Part shown: one piece after another, positions 53,472 through 63,321 of the stretch | Layout: each line of letters starts with the position of its first letter | Numbering within the stretch: position 1 is the stretch's first letter | DNA from: Streptomyces sp. Root1304 | GTDB taxonomy: Bacteria > Actinomycetota > Actinomycetes > Streptomycetales > Streptomycetaceae | Length of the DNA: 64,000 nt | Direction: 5' to 3' | Assembly: GCF_001426405.1 (NCBI RefSeq) | Contig: NZ_LMEP01000012.1 | Location: forward strand, 325,948-389,947 | Position numbers and translations under genes: made by a program | The notes under the pieces: model-generated | The model's database searches: none | Told to the model about the DNA's origin: nothing | What the model saw: the letters and a program-made list of their open reading frames with translations, nothing else

Positions 53472-54449
53472 ATGAAGCTGATCACCGCCCGCCACCCGAC
53501 CACCGCCCCCGACAAGACCGACACGACCGACACGACCGACACGACCGACACCACCACCGCAGCCACCGAGAGGCCGGCACCCGTCAAGGGCGCCGGCCTC
53601 GGCGTGCTCCTCGCCCTGCTCGCCACCGTCGTCTGGTCCGGCAGCTTCGTCGTCGCCCGCGCCCTCCACGACACCGTCCCCCCGGTCCAGGCCGCGTTCT
53701 GGCGCTGGATCGTCGCGCTCGTCGCCGTCGCCCCGCTCGCCGCCCGCGAGACCTGGCGGCAGCGCCATCTGATCCGCCGCCACCTGCGCTTCCTCACCCT
53801 CGCCGCGCTGCTCGGCATCACCGTCTACAACACCCTCGTCAACCAGGCGGGGACCGCCACCTCGGCCGGCAACATGGGCATGATCATGGCCGCCTCCCCG
53901 GTCCTCATGGCCGTCTTCGCCCGCCTCGGCGGCAACCGCCTCGGCCCGCGCCGCACCACCGGCATGCTCATCGCCTGCGCCGGCGTCCTGCTCCTCGTCA
54001 GCAAGGGCTCGCTCGCCCCCGACCTCGCCACCGGCGACCTCTGGGTGCTGGCCGCGGCCGTCTGCTTCGCCTCCTACAGCGCCCTCCTCAAGCGCCGCCC
54101 CGCCGAACTCGGAGGCCTCGCCTTCCTCTTCACCACCTTCGCCCTCGGCGCGCTCATGCTCCTCCCGGCGTACGGGATCAGCCTCGCCGTCCAGGGCGGC
54201 TTCGAGCCCACCACCGGGACCGTCGGCCCCCTCGTGTACGTCGGCGTGCTCTCCTCCGCCGTCGCCTTCTTCGCCTGGAACAAGGCCGTCACCCTGATCG
54301 GCGCCGCCCGCGCCGGCATCGTCTACTACCTCCAGCCCGTCTGCGTCGCCCTCCTCTCGTACGCCCTCCTCGGTGAACGGCTCGGCCTCCTCGGCGGCGC
54401 GAGCATGGTCCTCATCCTCGGCGGCGTGGCGCTGAGCTCGGCCAGGTGA
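53472..54449 (+). CDS. EamA/DMT-family exporter (2)
   Basis: A 325-residue DMT transporter with ten TM helices in two EamA repeats: VVWSGSFVVARALHDTVPPVQAAFWRW opens the first, and AFFAWNKAVTLIGAARAGIVYYLQPV lies in the second. The N-terminal cytoplasmic tail carries a Thr-Asp-Thr tandem repeat (about residues 15-28). ATG 53472 is five bases after the first exporter; the paired paralogues may act together or on related substrates. They share little sequence beyond the fold. Confidence 0.88.
   Translation: MKLITARHPTTAPDKTDTTDTTDTTDTTTAATERPAPVKGAGLGVLLALLATVVWSGSFVVARALHDTVPPVQAAFWRWIVALVAVAPLAARETWRQRHLIRRHLRFLTLAALLGITVYNTLVNQAGTATSAGNMGMIMAASPVLMAVFARLGGNRLGPRRTTGMLIACAGVLLLVSKGSLAPDLATGDLWVLAAAVCFASYSALLKRRPAELGGLAFLFTTFALGALMLLPAYGISLAVQGGFEPTTGTVGPLVYVGVLSSAVAFFAWNKAVTLIGAARAGIVYYLQPVCVALLSYALLGERLGLLGGASMVLILGGVALSSAR
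53516..53551 (+). repeat. Four tandem copies of a 9-bp unit
   Basis: GACCGACAC repeats exactly four times in phase, encoding Thr-Asp-Thr units near the N terminus of the second EamA exporter. Slippage would add or remove three residues without a frameshift. Confidence 0.85.
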
Positions 54450-54474
54450 GCGGGGGCCGGATATGTTGCGCCCC

Positions 54475-55401
54475 ATGACCGAGTGGGACATCAAGAAGCT
54501 CCAGATCCTCCGCACCCTCCGTGACCGCGGCACCGTCACCGCGACCGCGGAGGCCCTGCTCATGACCCCCTCGGCCGTCTCGCAGCAGCTCACCAACCTC
54601 GCCAAGCAGCTCGGGGTGCGGCTCCTGGAGGCCCAGGGCCGGCGCGTCCGGCTCACCGACGCCGCCCATCTGGTGCTGCGCCACGCCGAGGTGGTGTTCG
54701 CCCAGCTGGAGCGCGCCGACGCCGAACTCGACGGCTATCTGCGGGGCGAGGCGGGCCAGGTGCGGGTGGCGGCCTTCTCGACCTCCGTCACCGCGCTCGT
54801 CGTCCCCGCCGTACGGCAGCTCCGCACCGCGCACCCCGGGCTCGACGTGCGGATCAGGGAGGCCGAGGCGGGGGAGGCGTACGAGCTGCTCTCGGCCGGC
54901 GAGGTCGATCTGGCGCTCTCGCTCGCCGCGCACGCGCCCTCCGCGCGCGACCCCAAGTTCAGCCGGGTGCCGCTGCTCGCCGACCCGCTCGACGTGGCCC
55001 TGCCCGCCGGGCACCCGCACGCCGACGCGCCGGGACTCCGGCTCGCCGACCTCGCCGCCGAGCCCTGGATCTTCGGCGGCTCGGGGCCCTGGTCGGAGAT
55101 CACCACCGCCGCCTGCGAGGCCGCCGGATTCGTCCCCGAGCAGGCCCACAGCGCCTCCGGCTGGACCGCGATCCTCGCCATGGTCGAGGCCGGGATGGGG
55201 ATCGCCCTGGTGCCCCGGATGGCCACCGCGGAGCGCCGGGGCGGCACCGGAGTCGTGATGCGGGTGCTCTCCGCCGACCAGCCGCGCCGCCATGTGGTCG
55301 CGGCGGTACGGCGCGGGGCGGAGGAGGGCCCGGCGGTGGCGCGGGTCCTCGCGGCGCTGCGCCAGGCGGCGGCGGCCCGGGAGACCGTTCAGCAGGGCTG
55401 A
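54475..55401 (+). CDS. LysR-family transcriptional regulator
   Basis: A 308-residue LysR-type regulator. The N-terminal helix-turn-helix (RGTVTATAEALLMTPSAVSQQLTNL, about residues 19-43, split here only by motif description) is followed by an effector domain with VRVAAFSTSVTALVVPAVRQL and GMGIALVPRM. ATG 54475 is preferred: TATGTT (54462-54467) lies just before it like the -10 of a leaderless transcript. ATG 54463 in frame, with GGGGG upstream, is the alternative. It is downstream of and co-directional with the two exporters, which it may regulate; it could also control the following allantoicase. Confidence 0.88.
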   Translation: MTEWDIKKLQILRTLRDRGTVTATAEALLMTPSAVSQQLTNLAKQLGVRLLEAQGRRVRLTDAAHLVLRHAEVVFAQLERADAELDGYLRGEAGQVRVAAFSTSVTALVVPAVRQLRTAHPGLDVRIREAEAGEAYELLSAGEVDLALSLAAHAPSARDPKFSRVPLLADPLDVALPAGHPHADAPGLRLADLAAEPWIFGGSGPWSEITTAACEAAGFVPEQAHSASGWTAILAMVEAGMGIALVPRMATAERRGGTGVVMRVLSADQPRRHVVAAVRRGAEEGPAVARVLAALRQAAAARETVQQG

Positions 55402-55410
55402 ACAGTATCG

Positions 55411-55424
55411 TCGAAAACATTCGA
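55411..55424 (+). promoter_or_regulatory. Inverted repeat before the allantoicase gene
   Basis: TCGAA-AACA-TTCGA forms a perfect 5-4-5 inverted repeat 36 bases upstream of the chosen allantoicase start. The adjoining TTCGATGGACC (55420-55430) also occurs exactly at 53430-53440, before the second EamA gene. A shared regulator, perhaps the LysR protein, is possible. Confidence 0.35.
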
Positions 55425-55459
55425 TGGACCGGGGTGCCCGGCCGGAGGAAGCTCGTTCC

Positions 55460-56584
55460 ATGAGCAGCCTCGACGTGAACCAGGACCCGCACGCCAACGA
55501 CGCCGCCCCCTACTCCGGAGGCGACCCGTACGCCGACTACCGCACCGGTGACTTCCCCTTCACCGAGCTGGTCGACCTCGCCGACCGCCGCCTCGGTGCC
55601 GGGGTCGTCGCCGCCAACGACGAGTTCTTCGCCGAGCGCGAGAACCTCCTCGTCCGCGAGCGCGCCGTCTTCGACCCGGAGCACTTCGGCCACAAGGGCA
55701 AGATCATGGACGGCTGGGAGACCCGCCGCCGCCGCGGCGCGGACGCCGGGAACGTCTTCCCGGCCCCCGAGGACCACGACTGGGCGATCGTCCGGCTCGG
55801 CGCCCCCGGTGTGATCCGCGGGATCGTCGTCGACACCGCCCACTTCCGGGGCAACTACCCGCAGCGGGTCAGCATCCAGGCGACCGCCGTCGAGGGGTCG
55901 CCCAGCCCCGCCGAGCTGCTCGACGCGAAGTGGGAGGAGCTGGTCCCGCCGACCCCCGTCCGCGGCCACGCCGCCAACGGCTTCACCATCGACGCCGAGC
56001 GCCGCTGGACCCACGTCCGGGTCTGCCAGCACCCCGACGGCGGCATCGCCCGCCTCCGCGTCCACGGCGAGGTCGTGCCCGACCCCGAGTGGCTGGAGCT
56101 GCTCGGCACCCTCGACCTGATCTCCGTGCTCAACGGCGGTTCGTACGAGGACGCCTCGGACAAGTTCTACTCCTCGCCGACCCAGATCATCCTGCCCGGC
56201 ACCTCCCGCAAGATGGACGACGGCTGGGAGAACCGCCGCCGCCGGGTGCGCGGCACCAACGACTGGGTGCGCTTCCGGCTCGCCGCGCAGGGCGCCGTCC
56301 GCGCCGTCGAGATCGACACCGCCTACCTCAAGGGCAACTCGGCCGGCTGGATCGCCCTCCAGGGCCGCAACGGCGAGTCGGGCGAGTGGTTCGAGATCAT
56401 CCCCCGGACCAAGCTCCAGCCCGACACCCTGCACCGCTTCAAGCTGCCCGCGCAGGCCGTCGTCACCCACGTCCGCCTCGACGCCTTCCCCGACGGCGGC
56501 GTGGCCCGGATGCGGCTGCACGGCGCGCTGACGGAGCAGGGCGCGGCCGATCTCCGCGCCCGGTTCGCCCGCCTGGGCGGCTGA
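55460..56584 (+). CDS. alc: Allantoicase
   Basis: A 374-residue allantoicase that hydrolyses allantoate to ureidoglycolate and urea in purine catabolism. Two tandem jelly-roll allantoicase repeats are visible: the first (about 40-205) with GHKGKIMDGWETRRRR and HFRGNYPQ, the second (about 215-370) with SRKMDDGWENRRRR and YLKGNSAGW. ATG 55460 has GGAGGAA nine bases upstream and gives the family-standard N terminus; ATG 55424 in frame is an alternative. No allantoinase, ureidoglycolate lyase or urease gene is adjacent, so the pathway partners are elsewhere. Confidence 0.93.
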   Translation: MSSLDVNQDPHANDAAPYSGGDPYADYRTGDFPFTELVDLADRRLGAGVVAANDEFFAERENLLVRERAVFDPEHFGHKGKIMDGWETRRRRGADAGNVFPAPEDHDWAIVRLGAPGVIRGIVVDTAHFRGNYPQRVSIQATAVEGSPSPAELLDAKWEELVPPTPVRGHAANGFTIDAERRWTHVRVCQHPDGGIARLRVHGEVVPDPEWLELLGTLDLISVLNGGSYEDASDKFYSSPTQIILPGTSRKMDDGWENRRRRVRGTNDWVRFRLAAQGAVRAVEIDTAYLKGNSAGWIALQGRNGESGEWFEIIPRTKLQPDTLHRFKLPAQAVVTHVRLDAFPDGGVARMRLHGALTEQGAADLRARFARLGG

Positions 56585-56651
56585 CACACTTCCGCCCGGC
56601 GGAGCGGCCGCGCGCCGACGCCCGCCCGCCGGGCGGACTCCACGCACGAGG

Positions 56652-56683
56652 AAGGGGCGCCCCCACGGGGGAGGGCGCCCCTT
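56652..56683. terminator. Bidirectional terminator between allantoicase and pepN
   Basis: AAGGGGCGCCC (56652-56662) and GGGCGCCCCTT (56673-56683) form a perfect 11-bp stem with a 10-base loop, followed by TTCTTTCG. It separates two convergent genes and could serve both. Confidence 0.9.
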
Positions 56684-56704
56684 TCTTTCGTACGGCCCGC
56701 CCGC

Positions 56705-59278
56705 CTACTTCGCGGCCGCGTCCGCCGCCTGTGCCTTCAGGGCGCGCTCGACGCCCGCGCGGCACTCCGTCACCAGGCGACGCAGCGCCGGGACCGGGTC
56801 GTTCTCGGCGATCCACGCGTCCGTGGCGTCCAGGGTCCCCTGAGAGACCTGGACCGCCGGGTAGAGGCCGACCACGATCTGCTGGATCATCTCGTGGCTG
56901 CGGGTCTCCGAGACGCCCTTGATCGACGCGAAGTACTTCGCCGTGTACGGGGCGAGCAGCTCGCGCTGGTCGGACTGGACGAAGCCGCCGATGACGGCCT
57001 CCTGCACGGCGTTGGCCAGCTTGTCGTCCTCGACGACCAGGGCCCAGGCCTCCGCCTTCGCGGCCTCCGTCGGACGGGCCGCGCGCGCGGTCGCCGCGTG
57101 CCGCTCGCCCGCCGCCGTACGGTCGCGCTCCAGCTCGGCGGCGATCTCCGCCTCGTCGAAGCGGCCGGTGGCCGCGAGCCGCTGCACGAACGCCCAGCGC
57201 AGCTCGGTGTCGACGGCCAGGCCCTCGATCACCACGGAGCCGTCGAGCAGCCCGGCGAGCACGTCGAGCTCCGCGTCCGTCCGCGCGGTCGCCGCGAACG
57301 CCCGCGCCCACGCCAGCTGGTGGTCGCTGCCGCCCTCGGCCGCGCGCAGCTGCTCCTGGGCGAAGCTGCCCCAGCGCGCCAGGCCGGTGGCCCGGAACTC
57401 CGGCGCCGCGTACAGGTCGAGGGCCGCCTTGACCTGGCCCTGGAGCGACTGGACCATGCCGATGTCGGACTCCTTGGCGATGCCCGAGAGCACCAGGTCC
57501 AGGTAGTCGCGGGTGGCCAGCTCGCCGTCGCGGGTCATGTCCCAGGCCGAGGCCCAGCACAGGGCGCGCGGCAGCGACTCGGCGAAGTCGCCGAGGTGCG
57601 CGGTGACGTTCTTCAGGGACACCTCGTCGAGGCGGACCTTGGCGTACGACAGGTCGTCGTCGTTGAGGAGGACGACCGCCGGGCGGGACGTGCCGACGAG
57701 CTGCGGCACGGCGGTCAGCGCGGCCGCCTCGATGTCGAGTTCCAGGCGCTCGGTGCGGACGAGCTTGCCGGCCGCGTCGAGGTCGTAGAAGCCGATCGCG
57801 ATCCGGTGCGGGCGCAGCACGGCCTCGCCCTTGGCGCCGGCGGGCAGCGCGGGGGCCTCCTGCCGGACGGCGAAGGAGGTGATGGAGCCGTTCTCGTCGG
57901 TCTCGATCTCCGGGCGGAGGATGTTGATGCCGGCCGTCTCCAGCCACGCCTTCGACCAGGTCTTCAGGTCGCGGCCCGAGGTCTCCTCAAGGGCGCCGAG
58001 GAGGTCGGAGAGGCGGGTGTTGCCGAAGGCGTGCGCCTGGAAGTAGGCCTGGACGCCCTTGAAGAACTCGTCCTCGCCGACGTAGGCGACGAGCTGCTTG
58101 AGCACGCTCGCGCCCTTGGCGTACGTGATCCCGTCGAAGTTGACGAGCACGTCCTCCAGGTCGTTGATCTCCGCCATGATCGGGTGCGTCGACGGCAGCT
58201 GGTCCTGGCGGTAGGCCCAGGTCTTCTCCGCGTTGGCGAAGGAGGTCCAGGCGTTCGGCCAGCGGGTGCCGGGCACCGAGGCCTGGCAGGCGACCGAGGT
58301 GAAGGTGGCGAACGACTCGTTCAGCCAGAGGTCGTTCCACCACTCCATGGTCACGAGGTCGCCGAACCACATGTGGGCCAGCTCGTGCAGGATGGTCTCG
58401 GCGCGCCGCTCGTACGCCGCGTCCGTCACCTTCGAGCGGAAGACGTACTGGTCGCGGATGGTGACCGCGCCCGCGTTCTCCATCGCGCCCGCGTTGAACT
58501 CGGGCACGAAGAGCTGGTCGTACTTCGCGAACGGGTAGTCGTACGCGAACTTCTCCTGGAACCAGTCGAAGCCCTGGCGGGTCACGTCGAAGATGTGGTC
58601 CGCGTCGAGGAACTCGGCCAGCGAGGGACGGCAGTAGATGCCGAGCGGGACGGTCTGGCCGTCCTTCTCGTACGTCGAGTGCACCGAGTGGTACGGGCCG
58701 ACGATCAGGGCCGTGATGTACGTCGAGATGCGGGGGGTGGGCTCGAAGACCCACACGTCGTTGTCGGGCTTCGGCGTCGGCGAGTTCGAGATGACCGACC
58801 AGCCGCTCGGGGCCTTCACGGTGAACTGGAAGGTCGCCTTGAGGTCGGGCTGCTCGAACGAGGCGAAGACGCGACGCGCGTCCGGCACCTCGAACTGGGT
58901 GTACAGATAGGCCTGGTCGTCGACCGGGTCGACGAAGCGGTGCAGGCCCTCACCGGTGTTGGTGTACGCGCAGTCCGCGACCACCTTGAGCTCGTTGCTG
59001 CCCGCGGCGAGACGGTCCAGGGCGATCCGCGAGTCGCGGAAGACGGCGGCGACGTCGAGCGCGTGGCCGTTGAGCACGACCTCGTGGACGGCGGGGGCGA
59101 CGAGGTCGATGAAGGTCGAGGCACCGGCCTCGGCGGAATCGAAGCGGACGGTGGTGACGGACCGGTAGGTGCCGCCCTCCTGCGCACCGGTGAGGTCGAG
59201 TTCGACCTCGTACGCGTCCACGGTCAGCAGCGCCGCCCGCTGCTGAGCCTCTTCACGGGTCAGGTTCGTGCCAGGCAC
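56705..59278 (-). CDS. pepN: Aminopeptidase N (M1 family)
   Basis: An 857-residue zinc aminopeptidase, the size of Streptomyces lividans PepN. The exopeptidase motif is GAMEN (264-268); zinc site HELAH (His298, Glu299, His302) with Glu321 in LWLNESF. The N-terminal beta domain and C-terminal helical domain complete the M1 fold. It trims N-terminal residues from peptides in the cytoplasm. GTG 59278 is preferred because GAGGAG lies nine bases before it; the frame extends up to 59365 but without a ribosome binding site. The 159-base gap upstream of the gene shows no clear feature. Confidence 0.95.
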   Translation of the reverse strand: MPGTNLTREEAQQRAALLTVDAYEVELDLTGAQEGGTYRSVTTVRFDSAEAGASTFIDLVAPAVHEVVLNGHALDVAAVFRDSRIALDRLAAGSNELKVVADCAYTNTGEGLHRFVDPVDDQAYLYTQFEVPDARRVFASFEQPDLKATFQFTVKAPSGWSVISNSPTPKPDNDVWVFEPTPRISTYITALIVGPYHSVHSTYEKDGQTVPLGIYCRPSLAEFLDADHIFDVTRQGFDWFQEKFAYDYPFAKYDQLFVPEFNAGAMENAGAVTIRDQYVFRSKVTDAAYERRAETILHELAHMWFGDLVTMEWWNDLWLNESFATFTSVACQASVPGTRWPNAWTSFANAEKTWAYRQDQLPSTHPIMAEINDLEDVLVNFDGITYAKGASVLKQLVAYVGEDEFFKGVQAYFQAHAFGNTRLSDLLGALEETSGRDLKTWSKAWLETAGINILRPEIETDENGSITSFAVRQEAPALPAGAKGEAVLRPHRIAIGFYDLDAAGKLVRTERLELDIEAAALTAVPQLVGTSRPAVVLLNDDDLSYAKVRLDEVSLKNVTAHLGDFAESLPRALCWASAWDMTRDGELATRDYLDLVLSGIAKESDIGMVQSLQGQVKAALDLYAAPEFRATGLARWGSFAQEQLRAAEGGSDHQLAWARAFAATARTDAELDVLAGLLDGSVVIEGLAVDTELRWAFVQRLAATGRFDEAEIAAELERDRTAAGERHAATARAARPTEAAKAEAWALVVEDDKLANAVQEAVIGGFVQSDQRELLAPYTAKYFASIKGVSETRSHEMIQQIVVGLYPAVQVSQGTLDATDAWIAENDPVPALRRLVTECRAGVERALKAQAADAAAK

Positions 59279-59437
59279 CCGGTCAACTCCTCGGTTTTGT
59301 GATGTTTGGCCCATCCTTCCACGGGGCGTGTCGGCAGCGCACGGGACATTTCCCAGGGCGAACACGGGAGCTTTCCGGGGGAACGCGCGGGGGCGGCCAC
59401 CCGTCTCCGGATGACCGCCCCCGTACCGCTCCGGGCG

Positions 59438-60571
<1,134 letters not shown>

Positions 60572-61126
60572 TCAGCTCTCCTTCGTACGGGCGTAGTGCC
60601 GGGAGGCCTTGGCCCGGTTGCCGCAGAGCGCCATCGAGCACCAGCGGCGGGTGCCGTTCCGCGAGGTGTCGAAGAAGTGCAGGATGCACGCCTCGTGGGC
60701 GCAGGCCCGGATGCGGTCGGGTGCGGTGCGGAGCAGATCGAGGTAGTCGCGGGCGGCGGTCCAGCCGGGTCCGTGGGCGGGGTCGGTGAACTCGGCCCGC
60801 TCGCCGGGGCCCTCGGCGGTGAGGGTGGCCCGGATGCGGCCGTGGCCGAGGACGGCGTCGACGCGGGCGGTGGCCCCGGGGTCGCCGGGGTGGTCGACGA
60901 GCGCGGCGAGCGCGTCCCGGGCGGTGAGGGTGTGGCGGAGGGTGGCCGCGTCGGCGGTGAACCGCTCGGCCAGGCCGTTGGCGGTGAGCCAGACGGCGAG
61001 GCCCTCGACCCCGGTGAGCAGGTCCTGCCGGACGCCGTCCAGGTTCCAGCGGGTGTTGAGGAGGTCCAGGGAGACGGGCTCGCCGGTGAGCGGTCGCGGG
61101 TCGACGGGGGTCGTGGCGGCGGTCAT
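60572..61126 (-). CDS. CGNR zinc-finger regulator with ABATE domain
   Basis: A 184-residue protein. The N-terminal part (about 15-130, PVSLDLLNTRWNLDGVRQDLL) is the ABATE stress-sensing-like domain, and the C terminus (about 135-184) is a CGNR zinc finger: CAHEAC followed by WCSMALCGNRAK. These proteins are widespread putative regulators in actinobacteria. It is divergent from a flavin-nucleotide-fold gene, with TAACC boxes between; it may control that gene. Start ATG 61126. Confidence 0.88.
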   Translation of the reverse strand: MTAATTPVDPRPLTGEPVSLDLLNTRWNLDGVRQDLLTGVEGLAVWLTANGLAERFTADAATLRHTLTARDALAALVDHPGDPGATARVDAVLGHGRIRATLTAEGPGERAEFTDPAHGPGWTAARDYLDLLRTAPDRIRACAHEACILHFFDTSRNGTRRWCSMALCGNRAKASRHYARTKES

Positions 61127-61147
61127 GGCGGCACCCTTCTCGGCGAA

Positions 61148-61220
61148 CTAACCCCTCAAGAGTACGTGAGCGGTTGACGTTCTTCTTGGCTAACCATTAA
61201 AGTCGAATTAAGGGGTTAGC
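61148..61220. promoter_or_regulatory. TAACC boxes in the CGNR-PPOX divergent promoter
   Basis: CTAACCCCT (61148-61156) and its reverse complement AGGGGTTAG (61211-61219) flank the region; GCTAACC (61189-61195) and GGTTAGC (61214-61220) form an inner 7-bp inverted repeat. TTGACG (61174-61179) may be a -35 box for the plus-strand gene. The arrangement suggests an operator for the adjacent CGNR regulator. Confidence 0.5.
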
Positions 61221-61260
61221 TTGCAGTGGCCCCGACCGTCCGCACCCTCCGGAGGACCCC

Positions 61261-62163
61261 ATGGGCGCCCACGACACGCAGCCCGGACCCGCGTACCACC
61301 CCGGCTCCCTCGCCCTCCAGGACCGCTACGACGTCCGCGACCTCGCCGCCCACGTCGGCCGCTCCATCGCCCCCGGCATCCGCCCGGTCGCGGCCGCCTT
61401 CCTGGCGGCCCAGCCGATGCTGCTGCTCGGCGCCCCCGACCCCTCGGGCCGCGTCTGGGCGAGCCTGCTCGCCGGGGACCCCGGCTTCGTCCGCGCCACC
61501 GGCCCGCACACCCTCTCCGTCGCGGGCGGCGTGCCCGCCCACGACCCGCTCGCCGGGGCCGTCACCGAGGGGGGAACCCCCGTCGGCACCCTCGCCCTCG
61601 ACCCCCGCACCCGCCGCCGGATGCGCCTCAACGGCACCGCGAGGCCCAGCGCGCGCGGGATGGTCATCGAGGCCGAGCGGGTCTTCTCCAACTGCCCCAA
61701 GTACCTCCACCGGCGGGAGTGGTACGGCTCCGACCCCACCGGCCCCGACGCCGGTGCCGTGCGGCACGGCGAGGTGCTCGGCCCCGACCAGGTGCGCCGC
61801 GTCCGCGCCGCCGACACCTTCTTCGTCGCCACCGTCGGCCCCGCCGGCGTCGAGACCAGCCACCGCGGCGGCAACCCCGGCTTCGTGCGGGTCGAAGCGC
61901 CCCGGGAACTCACCTGGCGCGACTACCCGGGCAACGCGATGTTCCTGACCCTGGGCAACCTGGAGGCGGACGGACGCGCCGGGCTGCTCTTCCTGGACTG
62001 GGAGACCGGGACGACCCTCCAGCTCAGCGGCCTCGCCCACACCGAGTACGGCCCCGAGGGGCGGGTCACCCGCTTCCGCGTCGAGCGCACGGTGGAGACC
62101 CCGGCGGGCAGCCCCCTGCGCTGGTCGGCGGTGGACCGCTCACCGATCGACCCGACCGCCTGA
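61261..62163 (+). CDS. Pyridoxamine 5'-phosphate oxidase-like flavin-binding protein
   Basis: A 300-residue protein with a split-barrel flavin fold of the PPOX superfamily: PMLLLGAPDPSGRVWASLLAG near 50-70, GMVIEAERVFSNCPKYLHRREW near 132-153 and RAADTFFVATVGPAGVETSHRGGNPGFVRV in the second half. The NCPKY segment places it in the group of actinobacterial proteins with two barrel-like halves. It probably binds FMN and reduces an unknown substrate. Start ATG 61261 gives a standard N terminus. It is divergent from the CGNR gene. Confidence 0.85.
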   Translation: MGAHDTQPGPAYHPGSLALQDRYDVRDLAAHVGRSIAPGIRPVAAAFLAAQPMLLLGAPDPSGRVWASLLAGDPGFVRATGPHTLSVAGGVPAHDPLAGAVTEGGTPVGTLALDPRTRRRMRLNGTARPSARGMVIEAERVFSNCPKYLHRREWYGSDPTGPDAGAVRHGEVLGPDQVRRVRAADTFFVATVGPAGVETSHRGGNPGFVRVEAPRELTWRDYPGNAMFLTLGNLEADGRAGLLFLDWETGTTLQLSGLAHTEYGPEGRVTRFRVERTVETPAGSPLRWSAVDRSPIDPTA

Positions 62164-62224
62164 ACCACCGGCCGCCCCGGCCGCTCGAACCTCGACTGCC
62201 CGGGCCGCCTGAACCACCGGCCGC
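62156..62224 (+). repeat. 20-bp direct repeat across the PPOX stop codon
   Basis: CCGCCTGAACCACCGGCCGC occurs exactly at 62156-62175 and 62205-62224, 49 bases apart. The first copy contains the stop codon of the flavin-fold gene; the second is intergenic, so the gene end appears duplicated. A third, partial copy begins at 62221. Confidence 0.8.
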
Positions 62225-62242
62225 TTGAACCACAGGCGGCCC
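62202..62242 (+). terminator. Hairpin terminator after the PPOX-like gene
   Basis: GGGCCGCCTG (62202-62211) and CAGGCGGCCC (62233-62242) form a perfect 10-bp stem with a 21-base loop, 39 bases past the stop. It partly consists of the duplicated sequence described there. Confidence 0.55.
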
Positions 62243-62295
62243 GCACCACCGATTGCCTCCGAAGCCGCCCCCGCCGACACCCCCGAGGACCGCTC

Positions 62296-62844
62296 GTGAC
62301 CACCACCCCGGCCCCCGAAGCCACCCTGCCCACCGCCGCGGCCCCCGTCCCGCCCCGAGCCGCCGCCCGCCCCGGCCCGCCCCCGCGCCCCCGGCTCCGG
62401 GTGATGCTCGGCTCCACCGTCGGCAGTGTCGCCGCGCTCCTGCTCCTGGTGGCCGTCGGCACCGTGCTCCACCAGCCGCTGCTGATCCCGCCGCTCGCGG
62501 CGAGCATGGCCCTCGTGGCGGGCGCCCCCGACCTCCCGCTGTCCCAGCCGCGCTCGGTCGTCGGCGGCCAGCTGCTCTCCGCGCTCACCGGCTTCGCCGT
62601 CCTGGCCCTCGCCGGCCCCGGCTTCTGGTCGGCCGCCGTCGCTGGCGGCCTCGCGCTCGGCGTCATGATGGCGGCCCGCACCCCGCACTCGCCCGCCGCG
62701 GCCACCGCCGTGATCGTCGCCCTCCAGTCGCCGCCCTTCTGGGCGTTTATCGGCCTTCTCGCCCTCGCCTCCGCGCTGTTGGTCGCCGTCGGCCTCGGGG
62801 CCGCCCGCGTCACGGGCCGGACGTATCCCGCGTACTGGATCTAA
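62296..62844 (+). CDS. HPP-family membrane protein
   Basis: A 182-residue membrane protein. A Pro/Ala-rich N terminus (about 35 residues) precedes four predicted TM helices. LIPPLAASMALVAGAPDLPLSQPRSVVGGQ and ARTPHSPAAATAVI match the HPP family, in which some members are nitrite transporters; the motif HSP replaces HPP. Function is not settled. GTG 62296 has GAGGAC upstream. It lies 10 bases before the NUDIX gene. Confidence 0.8.
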   Translation: MTTTPAPEATLPTAAAPVPPRAAARPGPPPRPRLRVMLGSTVGSVAALLLLVAVGTVLHQPLLIPPLAASMALVAGAPDLPLSQPRSVVGGQLLSALTGFAVLALAGPGFWSAAVAGGLALGVMMAARTPHSPAAATAVIVALQSPPFWAFIGLLALASALLVAVGLGAARVTGRTYPAYWI

Positions 62845-62853
62845 CCTCGTTCC

Positions 62854-63321
62854 ATGAAGCAGGAGTTGAGGGTGGCGGCCTACGCCGTGTGTGTCCGGGA
62901 CGGCGACGTGCTCCTGGCCCGCTGGGTGGCGGACGACGGGACCAAGCGGTGGACGCTGCCGGGCGGCGGCATGGACCACGGCGAGGAACCCGTACGGACC
63001 ATGGTCCGGGAGGTCGAGGAGGAGACGGGCTATCTCGTCGAGCCCACCGCCCTCCTCGGTGTCGACTCGATCCGGCGCGGCTGGATCCGCCGGTTCGCCG
63101 CCCCGGGCGACTTCCAGGGCCTGCGGATCATCTACGAGGCCCAGGTCACCGGGGGTTCCCTGCGCAACGAGACCGGCGGTTCCACGGACCTCGCCGCCTG
63201 GCACCCGCTCGACGCCGTCGCCGCGCTGCCCCGGGTGGATCTCGTCGACATCGGCCTCGACCTGTGGCGCGAACGGCCCCCGGTCGGCCGCTCCCGCCTC
63301 TCCGATCCGTCGAAAGGCTGA
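62854..63321 (+). CDS. NUDIX hydrolase
   Basis: A 155-residue protein with a complete NUDIX box GX5EX7REUXEEXGU: GGGMDHGEEPVRTMVREVEEETG (about 38-60; quoted by its key Gly, Glu and REVEEETG). It hydrolyses a nucleoside diphosphate linked to another group; the substrate is not predictable. Start ATG 62854, ten bases after the HPP gene. It may be cotranscribed with that gene. Confidence 0.88.
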   Translation: MKQELRVAAYAVCVRDGDVLLARWVADDGTKRWTLPGGGMDHGEEPVRTMVREVEEETGYLVEPTALLGVDSIRRGWIRRFAAPGDFQGLRIIYEAQVTGGSLRNETGGSTDLAAWHPLDAVAALPRVDLVDIGLDLWRERPPVGRSRLSDPSKG

